Notes under the pieces: generated by a model
The model's database searches: none
The model's input: only the letters and a program-made list of their open reading frames with translations
What the model was told of the DNA's origin: nothing
DNA from: Colocasia esculenta
Taxonomy: Eukaryota; Streptophyta; Magnoliopsida; Alismatales; Araceae
Assembly (NCBI GenBank): GCA_014218235.1
Contig: CM024755.1
Coordinates: forward strand, 158,279,941-158,343,940
Reading direction: 5' to 3'
DNA: 64,000 bases
Shown here: positions 37,845-49,150 of the stretch, piece after piece
Layout of the letters: each line of letters starts with the position of its first letter
Numbering within the stretch: position 1 is the first letter of the stretch
Made by a program: the position numbers and the translations under genes

Positions 37845-38280
37845 GGGCCTCTTTGATAATGAGATAAGGGAACCGAGGATAAGTAAATCATGTATAGACT
37901 ATTCATGTTTAAGAGCTTTTTTGGTTTGAGATGGTTTAAATGAGGGATAGTTAGGAAGAGGATAACTTTTAATATGATGAGATGTGATGTGACAGAGTGT
38001 GTATAGTTATCACCCCTTTATACCTAATTTGACACCATTTAAGTATGTATAGGGAGAGATACATGGTTTTCTAGAATAAAATAGTATAATTAATGAGTTA
38101 TCCCTGGAGATAACTTTTATACCCCCTCCATGGGTGGGATAGTTATCTCCCCCTTCATCACCCTTTTATCCTGAATAACTTTTATCACCCCTGCTTATAC
38201 TATCTCAGTTATCAAACTACCTATAGAGTTAAAACCGGTGCTAAAAAGGGATAACCCCCTATCTCATTATCAAACCCCCC
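37845..38280. mobile_element. MITE with about 26-bp terminal inverted repeats, not hAT-like
   Basis: Left end GGGCCTCTTTGATAATGAGA continues ATAAGGG. The right end read in reverse is GGGGGGTTTGATAATGAGAT, continuing AGGGGG. Internal repeats such as GGGATAGTTATCTCC and GGATAACTTTTA(A/T)A suggest a foldback element. Superfamily is uncertain; a 3-bp target duplication of the Harbinger kind is not clear. Confidence 0.7.
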
Positions 38281-38879
38281 CCCCCAACAGACAATTCTTT
38301 TTCCTTGCTCTTGCGCATTTTGTAGCTGATACCATGCCCACGCTTGCATGACTCCAATTCTATGCCATAAAATCTCCTCCAAATGGATTTTGTTCCCCCA
38401 AATTCCAATCAGATCTTTGAGACTCCGACAGCAAATAGAAAACAATCCCAGCATACAGGGCAAGGCCGTGAGTTTGTTTCAACTTTTCTTGTCCTTCTCC
38501 CAACACAAGAAGTGATGGAACTTTAGGACTTCAGCCTATTAGTTTATTTAACAGTTCCAATGATGAATAGGCTGATAAAGGAAAAGCAGTGTGTGTTCAA
38601 CTATGATTGGCAGTTGAAGCCTTGAAGGATGCTTTTTTCTTTGGCTGCTCACAAGGTGATCTTTTCACTAAGATTTCAAAAGAGGAAGATGTTTATTTGC
38701 AAACTGTATTTTCCTGTCATAGATTTTGATGTTTATTCAATAAATTACATTTGCATGATGTTAGTAATAAGTGGGCAAAGATGTTTTGAACATTGTATTA
38801 CCATAGCAAGTTCTCTGCCATTCTCAATAGTAACATGAATGGTTTCTTTACCAGTCATAGAGGTTTATATAATAGAGAG
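38281..38879. other. No recognisable gene
   Basis: AT-rich. Possibly diverged LINE RT sequence leading into the RT remnant to the right; I cannot confirm it. Confidence 0.35.
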
Positions 38880-39575
38880 AGATCTTATCCCCTTTTCATG
38901 AGTTAAAAACTTACATAAGAAGGCAGAGAGAAGAAAGCTGGATTCATAATGTGCCAATTTTGAGGACCAATATGGTATTATGGTCTCGCCTACTTACAAT
39001 ATGCAGAGGATATCCTTATGTTTTTGGAAAGGGACATGAAGTAGTTACTAGTTGAAACTGCAAAGGTTCATCCATTGAAACTTTTGAGCATATTTCAAGT
39101 CTAGAAATTAATTATAATAAAAGCTCAAAAATCGAGGTAAACATGAAGATGTGCAGGAGATTGGAGTTACAGCCAGTATCTTGGTTGTACAGTGAGATCT
39201 ATTCTAAGTCTGTGACTCTGTGCTTGGCTCTGACTCTGCACTACAAAAGGCTTGTTCATTTGTACTGGAACTCTTTACCTGTCAGCTGCAGAAAATGTTA
39301 ACATCTTGAGAATCAAGAAGTTTGCCCTTTGGAGTAGGATAATATTACCTGATGCACTTCGATCCCTCAACCCTTTCTATCTATTGTAGCTTTGCCAGTC
39401 CCACTTAGAAAAAGAATAGATATACTTGGAAGGAAGTTTCCAAATGCTTATTCTAATAAAATGGGAGACAGTCAGCAAACCAGTGAGAAAGGAGGAGCGG
39501 AAGTTAAAAAGGTTGCAGATATGAACTTGACTTTGTTAAGGAAGTAGCATTGGGAAGTTTGCTGAAGGCAAAAAC
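38880..39575 (+). pseudogene. LINE ORF2 reverse transcriptase remnant
   Basis: LQYAEDILMFLERD near 38995 corresponds to the RT active-site block (YADD with one Asp changed to Glu). It is followed by ANVRLIL-like and GLKIN-like positions, a YLGMPL-like segment, and later IKWETVSKP plus MWNQVVHSI near 39570, a segment that normally sits between RT and zf-RVT. Stops are frequent. Homology then passes into the tandem array. Confidence 0.65.
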
Positions 39576-39593
39576 ATGTGGAATCAGGTTGTT

Positions 39594-40378
39594 CATAGCA
39601 TCAAGGTTTGGCGCATCGCCGATTCGGACCGGATCGGGATTATCCTGATCCGATCCGATTCGGGCGATCCTCGGTTCGATCCGCTTGGATTCGGCCAGAA
39701 CTTGGTCCTGTTCAGGCGGGGTTCACTGGACTCAAGATCTTGTTCAGGCAGGGTTATCAGGATCTCCTTATTTACCTAAACTCATGAGAATTTTCACTTT
39801 CTAATTGAAAAGAAACTAGAAAGTGACAATTCTTATGAGTTTGAATGATGATAACTTAAGTTTGACCAAATCTTGAGATGCCTCGAGCAGACTAAATGCT
39901 GTCAGTAGGAGAGCGGCTCCCTTGGAGAAGTCACATGCACGTTTGACTTTTTTTACCGGACTTTAGATTTTTAGTGTTTCATATGGTTTATTTGAATTAT
40001 CAAATTTTTAGATAGACCAAATTATGAGAGATTAAAAAGTTAGCATTTCGCTAAAATCACCAAAATCGCGATTTTGTTCTTCGATGGGAGAGTTGACTTT
40101 TTATTGGTAAGAGATATGATTTTTTTGATATTTTTATTGAATTCAAATGGGGGGTACTTCCTTATTTACATGTAATATCTTAAGTAAATATATTCAGGTA
40201 AATAAGGGGATCCTGACAACCCTGCCTGAACAGGATCCTGAGTCCAAAGAACCCTGCCTGAACAGAACTAGGCGAATCGGACCGAATCAAGCGAATCGCG
40301 AATCGGATTTCCCCTGATCCGCACCGATTCGCCCGAATCGGCCCGATCCGATCCGACACGCCAAACCATGCATAGCAT
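39594..40378. mobile_element. Non-autonomous hAT-1 derivative, 769 bp
   Basis: The element 39602-40370 has ends CAAGGTTTGGCGCATCGCCG and CACGCCAAACCATG and a perfect 8-bp duplication CATAGCAT (39594-39601, 40371-40378). Its first ~100 bp are nearly identical to hAT-1 (GATTCGGACCGGATCGGGAT), showing it was moved by the hAT-1 transposase lineage. A second element lies inside it. Confidence 0.95.
39699..40273. mobile_element. Nested MITE with CCTGTTCAGGC ends
   Basis: Inside the hAT-1 derivative, 39707-40265 begins CCTGTTCAGGCGGGGTT and ends CAAAGAACCCTGCCTGAACAG. The inverted similarity runs about 70 bp, including CTCCTTATTTACCT / AGGTAAATAAGGG. Flanks AACTTGGT / AACTAGGC match 6 of 8, so this is probably a hAT MITE of another family. 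The centre has no ORF. Confidence 0.8.
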
Positions 40379-40578
40379 TAACAGGGACGCTATAAGCTTT
40401 TATTTGAACATGGAGAATCAAAGGGGGACATCTCCCATTTGGAGAGGAGTATCACAGTCAGCCATATGAGTGGAAAGAGATTATTCAGATAGAAAATGCT
40501 TCTGACATGGTCTTCTGATTGGAAAAGTAGATGGCAATTTCTGTTTGAAAGATACATTTGTTGGCATTTTCACCCGTG

Positions 40579-40919
40579 GCAGATAATGGTAGATGAACAT
40601 GGTCCAGTTCGGTCCGATTCACCCCGTTTTTTGGGTGAACCGAAACCGAACCGAAATTATGTTCGGTTCGGTTCAAACCGAAAAAAAAAAAAAAAAAAAA
40701 AAAACACACACACACTTAAAGGCCGGTCGGCATGAGAATGGAAGGTGCTAGCCCACTGGGCTATGCTTTCCTTTATGATATTATTTATTATTTAATATAT
40801 TTATATAAATTCGATTCATTCGGTTTTCCAACATGAAACCGAACTGAACCATGGGACCTGCCAACCCAAAACGAACCGTTTTCGGGTTGGACCATATTAT
40901 GAACAGCCCTAGCAGCTGT
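40579..40919. mobile_element. hAT MITE, TAGGGCTGTTCA type, with GGTTCGGTTC words
   Basis: The element 40587-40911 has left end TGGTAGATGAACATGGTCCA and right end reading in reverse TAGGGCTGTTCATAATATGG. TAGGG-type ends are common among Ac-like hATs. Flanks GCAGATAA / GCAGCTGT match 5 of 8. The interior has CGGTTCGGTTC words and a poly(A)-(CA)n tract at 40681-40716. Confidence 0.7.
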
Positions 40920-41471
40920 TTAAGACAGCTACACGAGTACTTCAGCTAGTCATTGGGGAAATAGCACTGCTCAGCATGGATGGCAGAATCGCCAGAGTCG
41001 GCTCGGGAGCGCCCGAGTCTGGGTCGGGTCGGCGCCTCCCGACCCGACTGGGCGGGGGAACTGGGCGGGATCCGCGGAGTCCAGTTGGTCGGGCCGGATC
41101 CGCCCGGAGTCGCGGGACTCCGACCCGACTAGCGCGACTCCGCGGATCCCTCCTTAAGGAGGGATCACGGGACTGTCTGCGCAGTCCCCCCGAGCCCCCC
41201 CTTCCCAGCCCCCTGCCCCCCCTCCCCCCGCCGGAGCTGCTGTCCCTTGCCGCCGCCGCCGCCGGACCTCCGAGCAGGGCCGCCGCCGGCCGCCGGCACC
41301 ACTGCTAGCCACTGCCGCCGCTGCTCCCTCTCTCTCTTCTTTGAGGTGAGATTTTAAATTTTTTTAAAAAAATCTGAAAAAATAGGAAATGTTAAATAGG
41401 CTATAGATCTATAGATCTATAGCATATTTAACATGTTTATGACTCTCATTCTCCTAAATCTTCAAATTTAG

Positions 41472-41990
41472 CCCTAATTAGGGTATAAAAATTAGGGATT
41501 TTGTGTCCATGAAAGAAATTAATGTGCAATTGAGTGTTTAATAGAACAATTTTAGTTGATTAGAGTTTGTTGGTAGACTTAATTGCATTACATGGACTGT
41601 TTTCCCTAAAAATCCCCAAATAACCCTAATTAGGGTTTAAAATTTAGGGATTTTAGGTCTTTAATATAATTATTATGTAATTGAGTGTCTAATATAGTTA
41701 TTTTAGTTGATTAGAGATTTCATGTACATTCAATTACATTGCATGATCTGTTTTATTTTTAATTCTCAAATTAAACCTTAATTAGGGGTTTAAAAAATAA
41801 AAATTTTAGGTCATTAATATAATAAATGTGTAATTGAGTGTTCAATGTGGTCATTTGAGTTGATTAGAGTTTTGTATGTACATTATTTATAGTCTATGAT
41901 ATTTTTGATCATAAATTCTCAAATTAAACCCTAAATAGGGTTTAAAAATTAGGGACTATGTGTAATTAACGTGCAATTCAATTACATTCT
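41472..41990 (+). repeat. 152-bp tandem repeat in the hAT-2 leader intron
   Basis: CCCTAATTAGGG-type starts occur at 41472, 41624, 41776 and 41929, periods 152, 152 and 153 bp. Each is followed by TTTAAAAATTAGGGA-like and TTGAGTGTTTAAT-like sequence. Identity is moderate. The final partial copy ends at the AG acceptor (TTCTTACACAG) just before the ATG at 42002. A related two-copy repeat occurs at the same place in hAT-3. Confidence 0.88.
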
Positions 41991-42001
41991 TACACAGGAA
42001 T

Positions 42002-43638
42002 ATGGCACATCAAGAACATGAAGAGCAAGAGGTGGAGCAGGCCATTGATCCTGGTTGGGCTCATGGCACTCTCCTTGATGCCTCTAAGAAAAAAGTGAAA
42101 TGTAATTGGTGTAGAAAGGAGATGTTTGGAGGCATTTATCGCCTTAAACAACATCTTGCTGGGATTGCTGGGAATGTTTCAAAATGTCCCAATTGTCCAG
42201 TGGAAGTTAGAAATGAAATAAAAGAATATATGAAGGGGAAGAAAGCAGAAAAAAGATTGACAACTCAGCAGCAACAAGAACTTCAAGATGAGCTTTCTGG
42301 GAGACAGATTCGTAGAGATTACGATCTACCAATTCCTGTGGATGATGATGAAGATGAGGATGATGATCCTGATCCTGAGTTTACTGCAGCGGCACGTGCT
42401 AGTCGCCGTTCTTATGCGGAGGAAGATGAGAGACGAAGGGGTTTAGGGACTTCAGGAGCACATTTGTCCAGAGATGACTCTAGGACATCTCTTCCCAGGA
42501 GTACACAGGGTCCTATGGATGCATATATGTATAGATCCAAGTCTGTAAAGCAACTAGGAATCAAACAGGCATTGAAAGGAGTGAAATCCACTGCAAAGGC
42601 AGCAAAGGGTGCAATCAAAGGCATTGTAAAATGGTTTTTACATACAGGTGTGCCGGCACATACGGCAGAGAGCCCATATTTCCAGAGTATGTTGGATGCA
42701 ATTGCGGAAGTAGGGCCTGGTCTTAAGGCTCCTACAAGGAAGTACATTTATGATGTTGGGCTTGATGATGAATATGATGAGTTGAAAGGATGGGTGGGTA
42801 CCTTCAAAAATATTTGGAAAGAACGTGGTTGCACCATTATGTGTGATGGTTGGACAGGGACCACAAGAAAATCCATGATAAATTTTCTTGTGTATCGCTG
42901 CGAAGGGTCTATTTTCTTTAAATCTGTTGATGCATCTAACAAAATCAAGAATGCAGATTATTTGTTCAAACTAATGGATGCAGTTGTGGAGGAAGTGGGT
43001 GAAAAGAACGTTGTACAGGTTGTGACGGATAATGAAGCGAGCTACAAGGCTGCGGGTAGTTGTTGATGGAAAAGCGACAACATCTCTATTGGGTTCCATG
43101 TGCAGCACATTGCATTGATTTAATGATGGAGGACATAGGCAAAGATTCTCATATTCATGGTATCATTGATGATGCTCAGATGATAACTTCTTTTATTTAT
43201 AGTCATAACAGGATTTTGAATATGATGAGGAAGTACACAGATGGGGATATGGGGCTACAAGGCCAAGGGGAAGCACAACAGCAACATGGGGGATATGAAG
43301 GCCAACAAAGGCAAGTAGGGCATGATTGGGGATATGGGGCTTCATATCCACCATTTTTTAGTCCCCCAAAATTGCCATATTCAGATATTAGCTCTAGTAG
43401 TGGGCCTAGTTATTTGGGCAATATTCAAACTACTGGATATGGTAGTTTCTTCCCTCCGGGACACTCAGGAGAAAGTTCAAGTCAACAAGCAACAACACCG
43501 CGAGGCATCCAAAGAGGATTCCAAGACATTGCAAATTCTTTGTTTGGCTTTAGATATACACAATATGGAGGACATGAGTATGTGCCACCTATTCAATCTC
43601 ATGAGGTAGAGGATGAGGGTTCAGAAATGTCAAATTGA
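42002..43638 (+). pseudogene. hAT-2 transposase, N-terminal half plus tail
   Basis: The start at 42002 follows an intron acceptor. Residues 1-100 hold a BED zinc finger (CNWC...RLKQHLAG...CPNC). An acidic linker (DDDEDEDDD near residue 120) follows, then the core: CDGWTGTTRKSMINFLVY (about 281-298, first catalytic Asp) and VVTDNEASYKAAG (about 339, second Asp). A one-base loss near 43056 shifts frame; the next frame continues from 43066 with YWVPCAAHCIDLMMEDIG and ILNMMRKYTDGD. It then jumps directly to a Gly/Gln/Ser-rich tail with PYSDISSSS and ANSLFGF, ending at 43638. The RPGPTRF block, the catalytic Glu region and the hATC dimerisation domain are missing. The tail matches that of hAT-3, so the gap is an internal deletion. 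Confidence 0.92.
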
Positions 43639-45118
43639 GAAGGTATTTTTATCTATTTCATGTTATCAACTTGTACATGTATACATTTTTTCAATGTATG
43701 AACATTAACGATTATGTCTTTAGTCATTGTTATTGTTCTTCATGGTACATGAACATGATAGGATTTAAATTTCAGTGTGTTTGAATGTTGTATGTGTCTA
43801 GGTAATTTTCTGTAAATTTTAACGATTTTTCCTGATTTTTCCTGATTTTTCCTGATTTTTTTCCAATTTTTAAACAATTCTTTACTCTGGCCGACCCTGG
43901 GTCGGCCAGACTCCATTGGAGTCGGCCGGATCCAAGGATCCGACCCGAGTCGGGGTCGGCTGGGTCCAACTCACCCAGCCGACCCGACTCTGCCATCCAT
44001 GCTGCTCAGCTTCCTAGATTGATAGTGTCACAGCTTCCTAGATTGATTTACAGGCTGGCAACAAGCATTTCTCTTTACAGGAAAATGGAAGTTCCCTGAA
44101 TATTTAATGGAGGATCCTTCTCAGCTAGGTCTTCATGTCAGATTATTGAAAGCATTTAACACCTTGTAAACATTGTAACAAGGTCAGGGAGGCTATGTTA
44201 CCAAGATGATGGTGTCGCTCTCCAAGGCAAAGGAGTAGGGCAAGGAAAGACCAAAATGCCTTGCCTCATGTTTGCCTACATCATAATTCCACGAATCATA
44301 ACCTTCTGGTAACCAAAAAAATTGCTTCTCACTCTCATTCAAGTCCTCACCTATATTATCATCCACACCAAGTGAGCCGTGTTTTTCCTTTTGAGGGCTT
44401 ATGCCACCATGAAATGCAAAATCGCTAAGATCGACACTAGATCAGTCGATTCCGGATCAGATCAACGGGTTGCAATCCGATTATCTGGGAAAGTCCCCCA
44501 GAATCCAAGAATTCTGTCCGAATCGGCCGGACTCGAGTAGAATCTACTTGGATCGATGGGATCAACTATGGATCGGTCGATCCCATCGATCCAAACATTT
44601 AAAATTCAAATTTAAAAAGGGCCCGCCGGATCGAGCCCTTATCGTTGCCCGATAAGGGCTCGATCCAGCTCGATACCTAGCGGATACCTAGAGCGATCCC
44701 CCCTCCTCCCTCTTTCGCCCTTCCAAGAAAGACGCAAGGGGGGAAGGAGGTCTCCCCCAGGTCCGCTGCCGCCCGTCAGCCTCCTCCCCCGCTGCTCCCC
44801 TGCCTCCTCCACCGCTGGCCTCCTCCAGTCCTCCTCCTCTTCTTCTTCTTCTTCTTCTTCGAAGTCCCCTTTGGAGGGTTGTTCTCTTTAAGAGAGCTTA
44901 GAGAGGAGCTCTAAGAAGGCCAAGGGAGATCCTCTTGAGTAGATCTCAAGAGATCTTATTCAAGCAAAGGAGAAGCTCTTCTTAGCAAGATATAAATTTA
45001 AATTTCCGAAATAAAAAAAAGTAAAAAAATCATGCAAATATGTTTGATTTTGTTTCTATCTTAATATTCTTAGATTATAAAAAGAATATTGAAGCTTTAA
45101 AAACCTAGGATTTGTAAA

Positions 45119-45440
45119 TTAGACAAAACCCCTAAATTCCATCCTACTTAGGGTTTGAAAATTGGGACTTTTGTTCAATTACACAATTGGAGATCAATTA
45201 AGTGTTCTAATCACTTAATTGACTTAATTGACCTATTTGTGTCTCTGTATGATAATGTTGGAGGTTAATTTCGTGAAATTAGACAAATCCCCAAAATTTC
45301 ACTCTAGTTAGGATTTGAGATTTGAGGCTTTTGTTCTATTGGCACAATTGTAGATCAATTAAGTGTTCCATAAACTCAATTAACCTATTTGTGTCTTATT
45401 ATGATAATGTGGGTCGTTACTTTCTAGTTAAAAAGTGATT
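45119..45440 (+). repeat. 160-bp tandem duplication in the hAT-3 leader
   Basis: TTAGACAAA(A/T)CCCC starts at 45119 and 45279, period 160 bp. Both copies carry TAG(G/A)RTTTGA and AGATCAATTAAGTGTTC. It occupies the same leader position as the 152-bp repeat of hAT-2 and shares short phrases (TTAGGGTTTGAAAATT-like), suggesting a conserved non-coding leader. Confidence 0.85.
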
Positions 45441-45509
45441 GTTATTAGATGTAATCATAGTTATAATTTTATACTTACACTTGAATGTCTTTTTATTGTT
45501 ATAGGATTA

Positions 45510-48500
45510 ACAATTATAGCTGAGGACGGCCACGATGCTCAGACAAAAGGGGAAGACCAGACACAAGGCCCACAACTGGACATTGGGTGGAGGCATAGTG
45601 TTCTTCTTGATGTTGTCTCTAAGAGAGTGTAGTGTAACTACTGTGGTAAGTAAATGAATGGAGGCGTATATCGCCTAAAATAGCATGTTGTAGGTATTGG
45701 TGGGAATGTATCAAAATGTAAACAATGTCCACGAGAGCTAGTGACTGAGATGAAAGAGTATATGGCAGAAAGACAACAGTAAAAAGACATTCGTATTCAA
45801 CAACGACGGGAATTTCATGAAGAGCTTTCAGGAAAGCAAGCAACTGGGCAGGGGAGGAGTAAGGGCCTAATGAAAGCAAGACCAATTATTGTTCATGAGT
45901 CAGAAGATGATGATGAGGATGAGGATCTCTCACCAAATGAGAGAGAATGGCGAAAAGCACTACGGCAGAGTCAACGTACTGCTAGAGAGGAAAATGAGAT
46001 GAGGAGGTACCATAGTACAAAAGAGGGAACATCATCAAGAGGTAGTGCAGCAAGGCCAGCTGGCTAAGTCAGGAGAGCTGGCTCAATGAGGGGATTTGAT
46101 TTCATTGATCCTACACGGGGTCCCATGGATACATTCATGCATAGAAAACCATCAGCCAAATAGCCTACCACAAAACAAGCAATGAAAGGGGTGAAAGCCA
46201 CAGTTGCTGCAGTAAAGCATGCAAGGGTCGCAGCCCATACAGCGACATCTCCATAGTCCATACTTCCAGGCGACGATAAATTCTATTGGAGAGACAGGCC
46301 CAGGCTTAAAAGCTCCAACACCAAGGGGTATTTATGGCAAACATCTTGAAGAGGAATTGGCTGAGACAAAGGAGCGAGTAGCGTCCTTCAAAGTTATATG
46401 GATGGCAAAGGGTTGTACTCTTGTGTGTGATGGATGGACAGGAACAACAAGAAGGTCTATGATTAACTTCCTTGTATACTACAGTGAAGGTACATCGTTC
46501 ATGAAGTCTGTGGATGCAAGTAGACAAATCAAGAATGCAACCTACCTATTCAGGCTTATGGATGACATAGTCGAAGAAATTGGCGAGGAAAATGTTGTCT
46601 AAGTTGTCACTGGTAATGAAGCTAATTACAAGGCGGCTGGAAAAAAAGTTGATGGAAAAACAAGAGCATCACTATTGGGTTCTTTGTGCAGCACACTCTT
46701 TAGACTTGATGATAGAGGACATTAGCAAAGATAAACATATGGTTGAGTTGGTGTACAAGGCGTAGATGATTACTAGTTTTTATCTATGGACACAACATAA
46801 TTTTGTATATGATAAGAGAATGCACAGATGGACATGACATCATTCGTCCTAGACCAACTAGATTTGCCTCAAACTTTATTGCATTAGAGAGTTTGCATAA
46901 GTTTAGACATGAGTTGAGCATTCTCATGCACAGTTCTGAATATTTGGCACATGTAGCTACATTGAGAGAGAAATCCAGAGATGTTGCACATGCGATTTCT
47001 TGCTTGATCAGTAACCATCACTTTTGAGATAAAATCTCCTATTATTTGAAGCTAATATAGCCTCTTGTACAAGTCTTGAGGATGGTTAATGGAGAAAAAA
47101 AAATGGCATTGGTTACCTGTATGAGGCTATGGATAAAAACAAAGAAAGGTTAAGGGAGAATCATCCCATGGCATTTCAAAAATGGTGGAGAATTATTGAT
47201 AGAAGATGGGAGTCCACCCTCCACCATGATTTACATGTAGCAGGAAAATGTATTAACTTTCAAATTAAATCTTATTGTGCAAATTTACAATTATTGAATT
47301 TCTAATTTATTGGTCATGTTTTGTATATGTAGAGTATTTTTTTAACCCTCAGCAATTCCGTTTACAACAATGGTGAGGTGCTTCAAGGGACAATCGATGT
47401 CATCACAAGATTGTCCAGGAGCACTAAAGAAAGGATAGATGCTATGATGGAGGTACAATCAACTTAAAGACTTGAATTGCCATAACTATTATTAATCCCT
47501 TTTCAAAGGGAATAAATGTTTGATCATACGAACTGTTTTATACGTTAGATGGACATTTAAACTCAAGTTGGACATTTATAGAGATTATGATCTTAAAGAA
47601 GCAGTGAACAGAATGAGTCTTGGTGAGAACCTTATTCCATATTTAGTTGCTGACAATCCAAAACCATTATATGCTAATTCATTGTATTTTTTTTTTTTGT
47701 AGGTGAGTGGTGGATTATGTTAGACTACAAGACTGGTCAAAAAAATCCACTTGCAAGGCTTGCCATTAGAATGCACAGTCAGACAACTTCATCTAGCCAG
47801 TGTGCGAAGAATTAGAGCACTTTTTCACTTATTCACACAAAAGAGAGAAACAGGCTGAGTGCAACTAGGATAGAGAAGCTGATTTATTGTCACTACAATA
47901 TGTGGTTGAAAGTCAAGTGCATTAGACAAAGGCAAAAGAAGGCCGAGATGAGGCTAATGACTTTTGCAAGCAGTCATTGGGAGCAACGTTTAGAAAAGAG
48001 AGAAGCAGTATCACCTCCCATTAATGTTGATGAGTAGCTTGATGAGGAACACCCACTAAATGCATGGGTGGAAACACAACAAGAAAGGGATGTTCCAAAG
48101 TTTGACCCTCGCGATTGCTCATAGACAAAAGGAGAATTAGATGATATAGAGGCTCGAGATCCATAGCTTAGAGTTAGGGAGGACCCACCTTCTTTGACTC
48201 AGCTAGTTACTGCTACTGCTAGAGAGAGCCACGACACTCAACTACTTTGCCAAAGACGTCTAGAGTGCCTACCACCCAGCCTGCATTAAGAAGAGCTACA
48301 ACACAAAAAGAGAAGAGTTCAGCGGCCAAAGAGATGGAAAAATTAACGTATGTCAGTCAAAAGAAGAGAAGAGTTCAACGGCCACTTCGTAGTGATGAGT
48401 CCACATAGTGCCACATGAGCTGGTCAGGGAGATGCAGGATATACTGCGCCAGAATTTTTGCTAGGTATGAGACTTACTACAAGTTGTATACCAGAAACAG

Positions 48501-48960
48501 AGCATCAGGGAGGCAAATGAGAAGGACAAAGGCATGTACAAAGGGGATATGAAGAACAACAATGTCAGACAGTCTATGAATGGCCACCTTGGGAGCTAGA
48601 CTATAGTTCAAGGTCTACTCATATACCTGCATTTCAACCTCCCATTTTACCGTACTCAGATATTAGTAGCTCACCTCTTAGAGTACAAGGAGGATGGGGA
48701 CCTTGGTCTTCACAAGAACAAGAGCATAGTGAAACAACAAGCACATACAAACCGCTTGGCATCTGGTGTCCTGCTCCATCACAATATGAAGAAAGCTCAA
48801 GTCAACAATATACACCAAGAGAGATTCAAATGGGAATAGATGATTTGGCAAATTCCCTCTTTAGTTATGGCTATAAGGCTATGCAGACCGATCAAGCTTA
48901 TGGATATCAAAACCAACATGATGACGAGTCATCTGGGTCTGGATAGCAAGATTATTAGTC
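45510..48960 (+). pseudogene. hAT-3 transposase, full-length but with many stops
   Basis: The open blocks follow the same order as hAT-2: BED finger remnant (CNYCGK, then GVYRLK), acidic linker (EDDDEDEDLS near 45905), CDGWTGTTRRSMINFLVY near 46430, NEANYKAAG near 46620, RPRPTRFASNFIALESLHKF near 46850, a RDYDLKEAVNRMSLGENLI block near 47590, and the hATC region LIHTKERNRLSATRIEKLIY near 47835. The tail has PYSDISSS and DDLANSLFSYGY, ending before a stop at 48945. A donor/acceptor pair near 47264-47340 and others suggest introns. Many of the stops are TAG or TAA where related copies have Gln. It retains the central domains that hAT-2 lost. Confidence 0.88.
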
Positions 48961-49150
48961 TTCCATTAAATGTAAGTTACATTTAATATTTTATGATTTT
49001 CTTGTGTTATTATAGAAAACTTTTTTTTAGACTGGTGATCCTAGATCGGCCAGACTTCCCTTGGATCCGTCAGATCTCGCGATCCGATCTCGATCCAGAT
49101 CAGATTGGCCCTTAGCGATCCCGATCCGATTTCGATCTTGTATTCCATAC

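Larger units (their letters stand above)
40967..44009 (+). mobile_element. hAT-2: internally deleted hAT transposon, 3.0 kb
   Basis: A perfect 8-bp duplication CTGCTCAG lies at 40967-40974 and 44002-44009. The element 40975-44001 has ends CATGGATGGCAGAATCG / CGACTCTGCCATCCATG. The ends are dense in GAGTCGG, CCGACCCGACT and CGGATCC words. A 5' leader with a probable intron (GT near 41346, AG near 41999) precedes the transposase start. A poly-Pro/Ala-like GC-rich first exon region lies at 41150-41330. Confidence 0.96.

Noticed and set aside
43060..43638. A second, separate gene overlapping the hAT-2 transposase ORF
   Set aside because: It continues the transposase in another frame (CAAHCIDLM follows VVTDN in all relatives), so it is one gene with a one-base loss.
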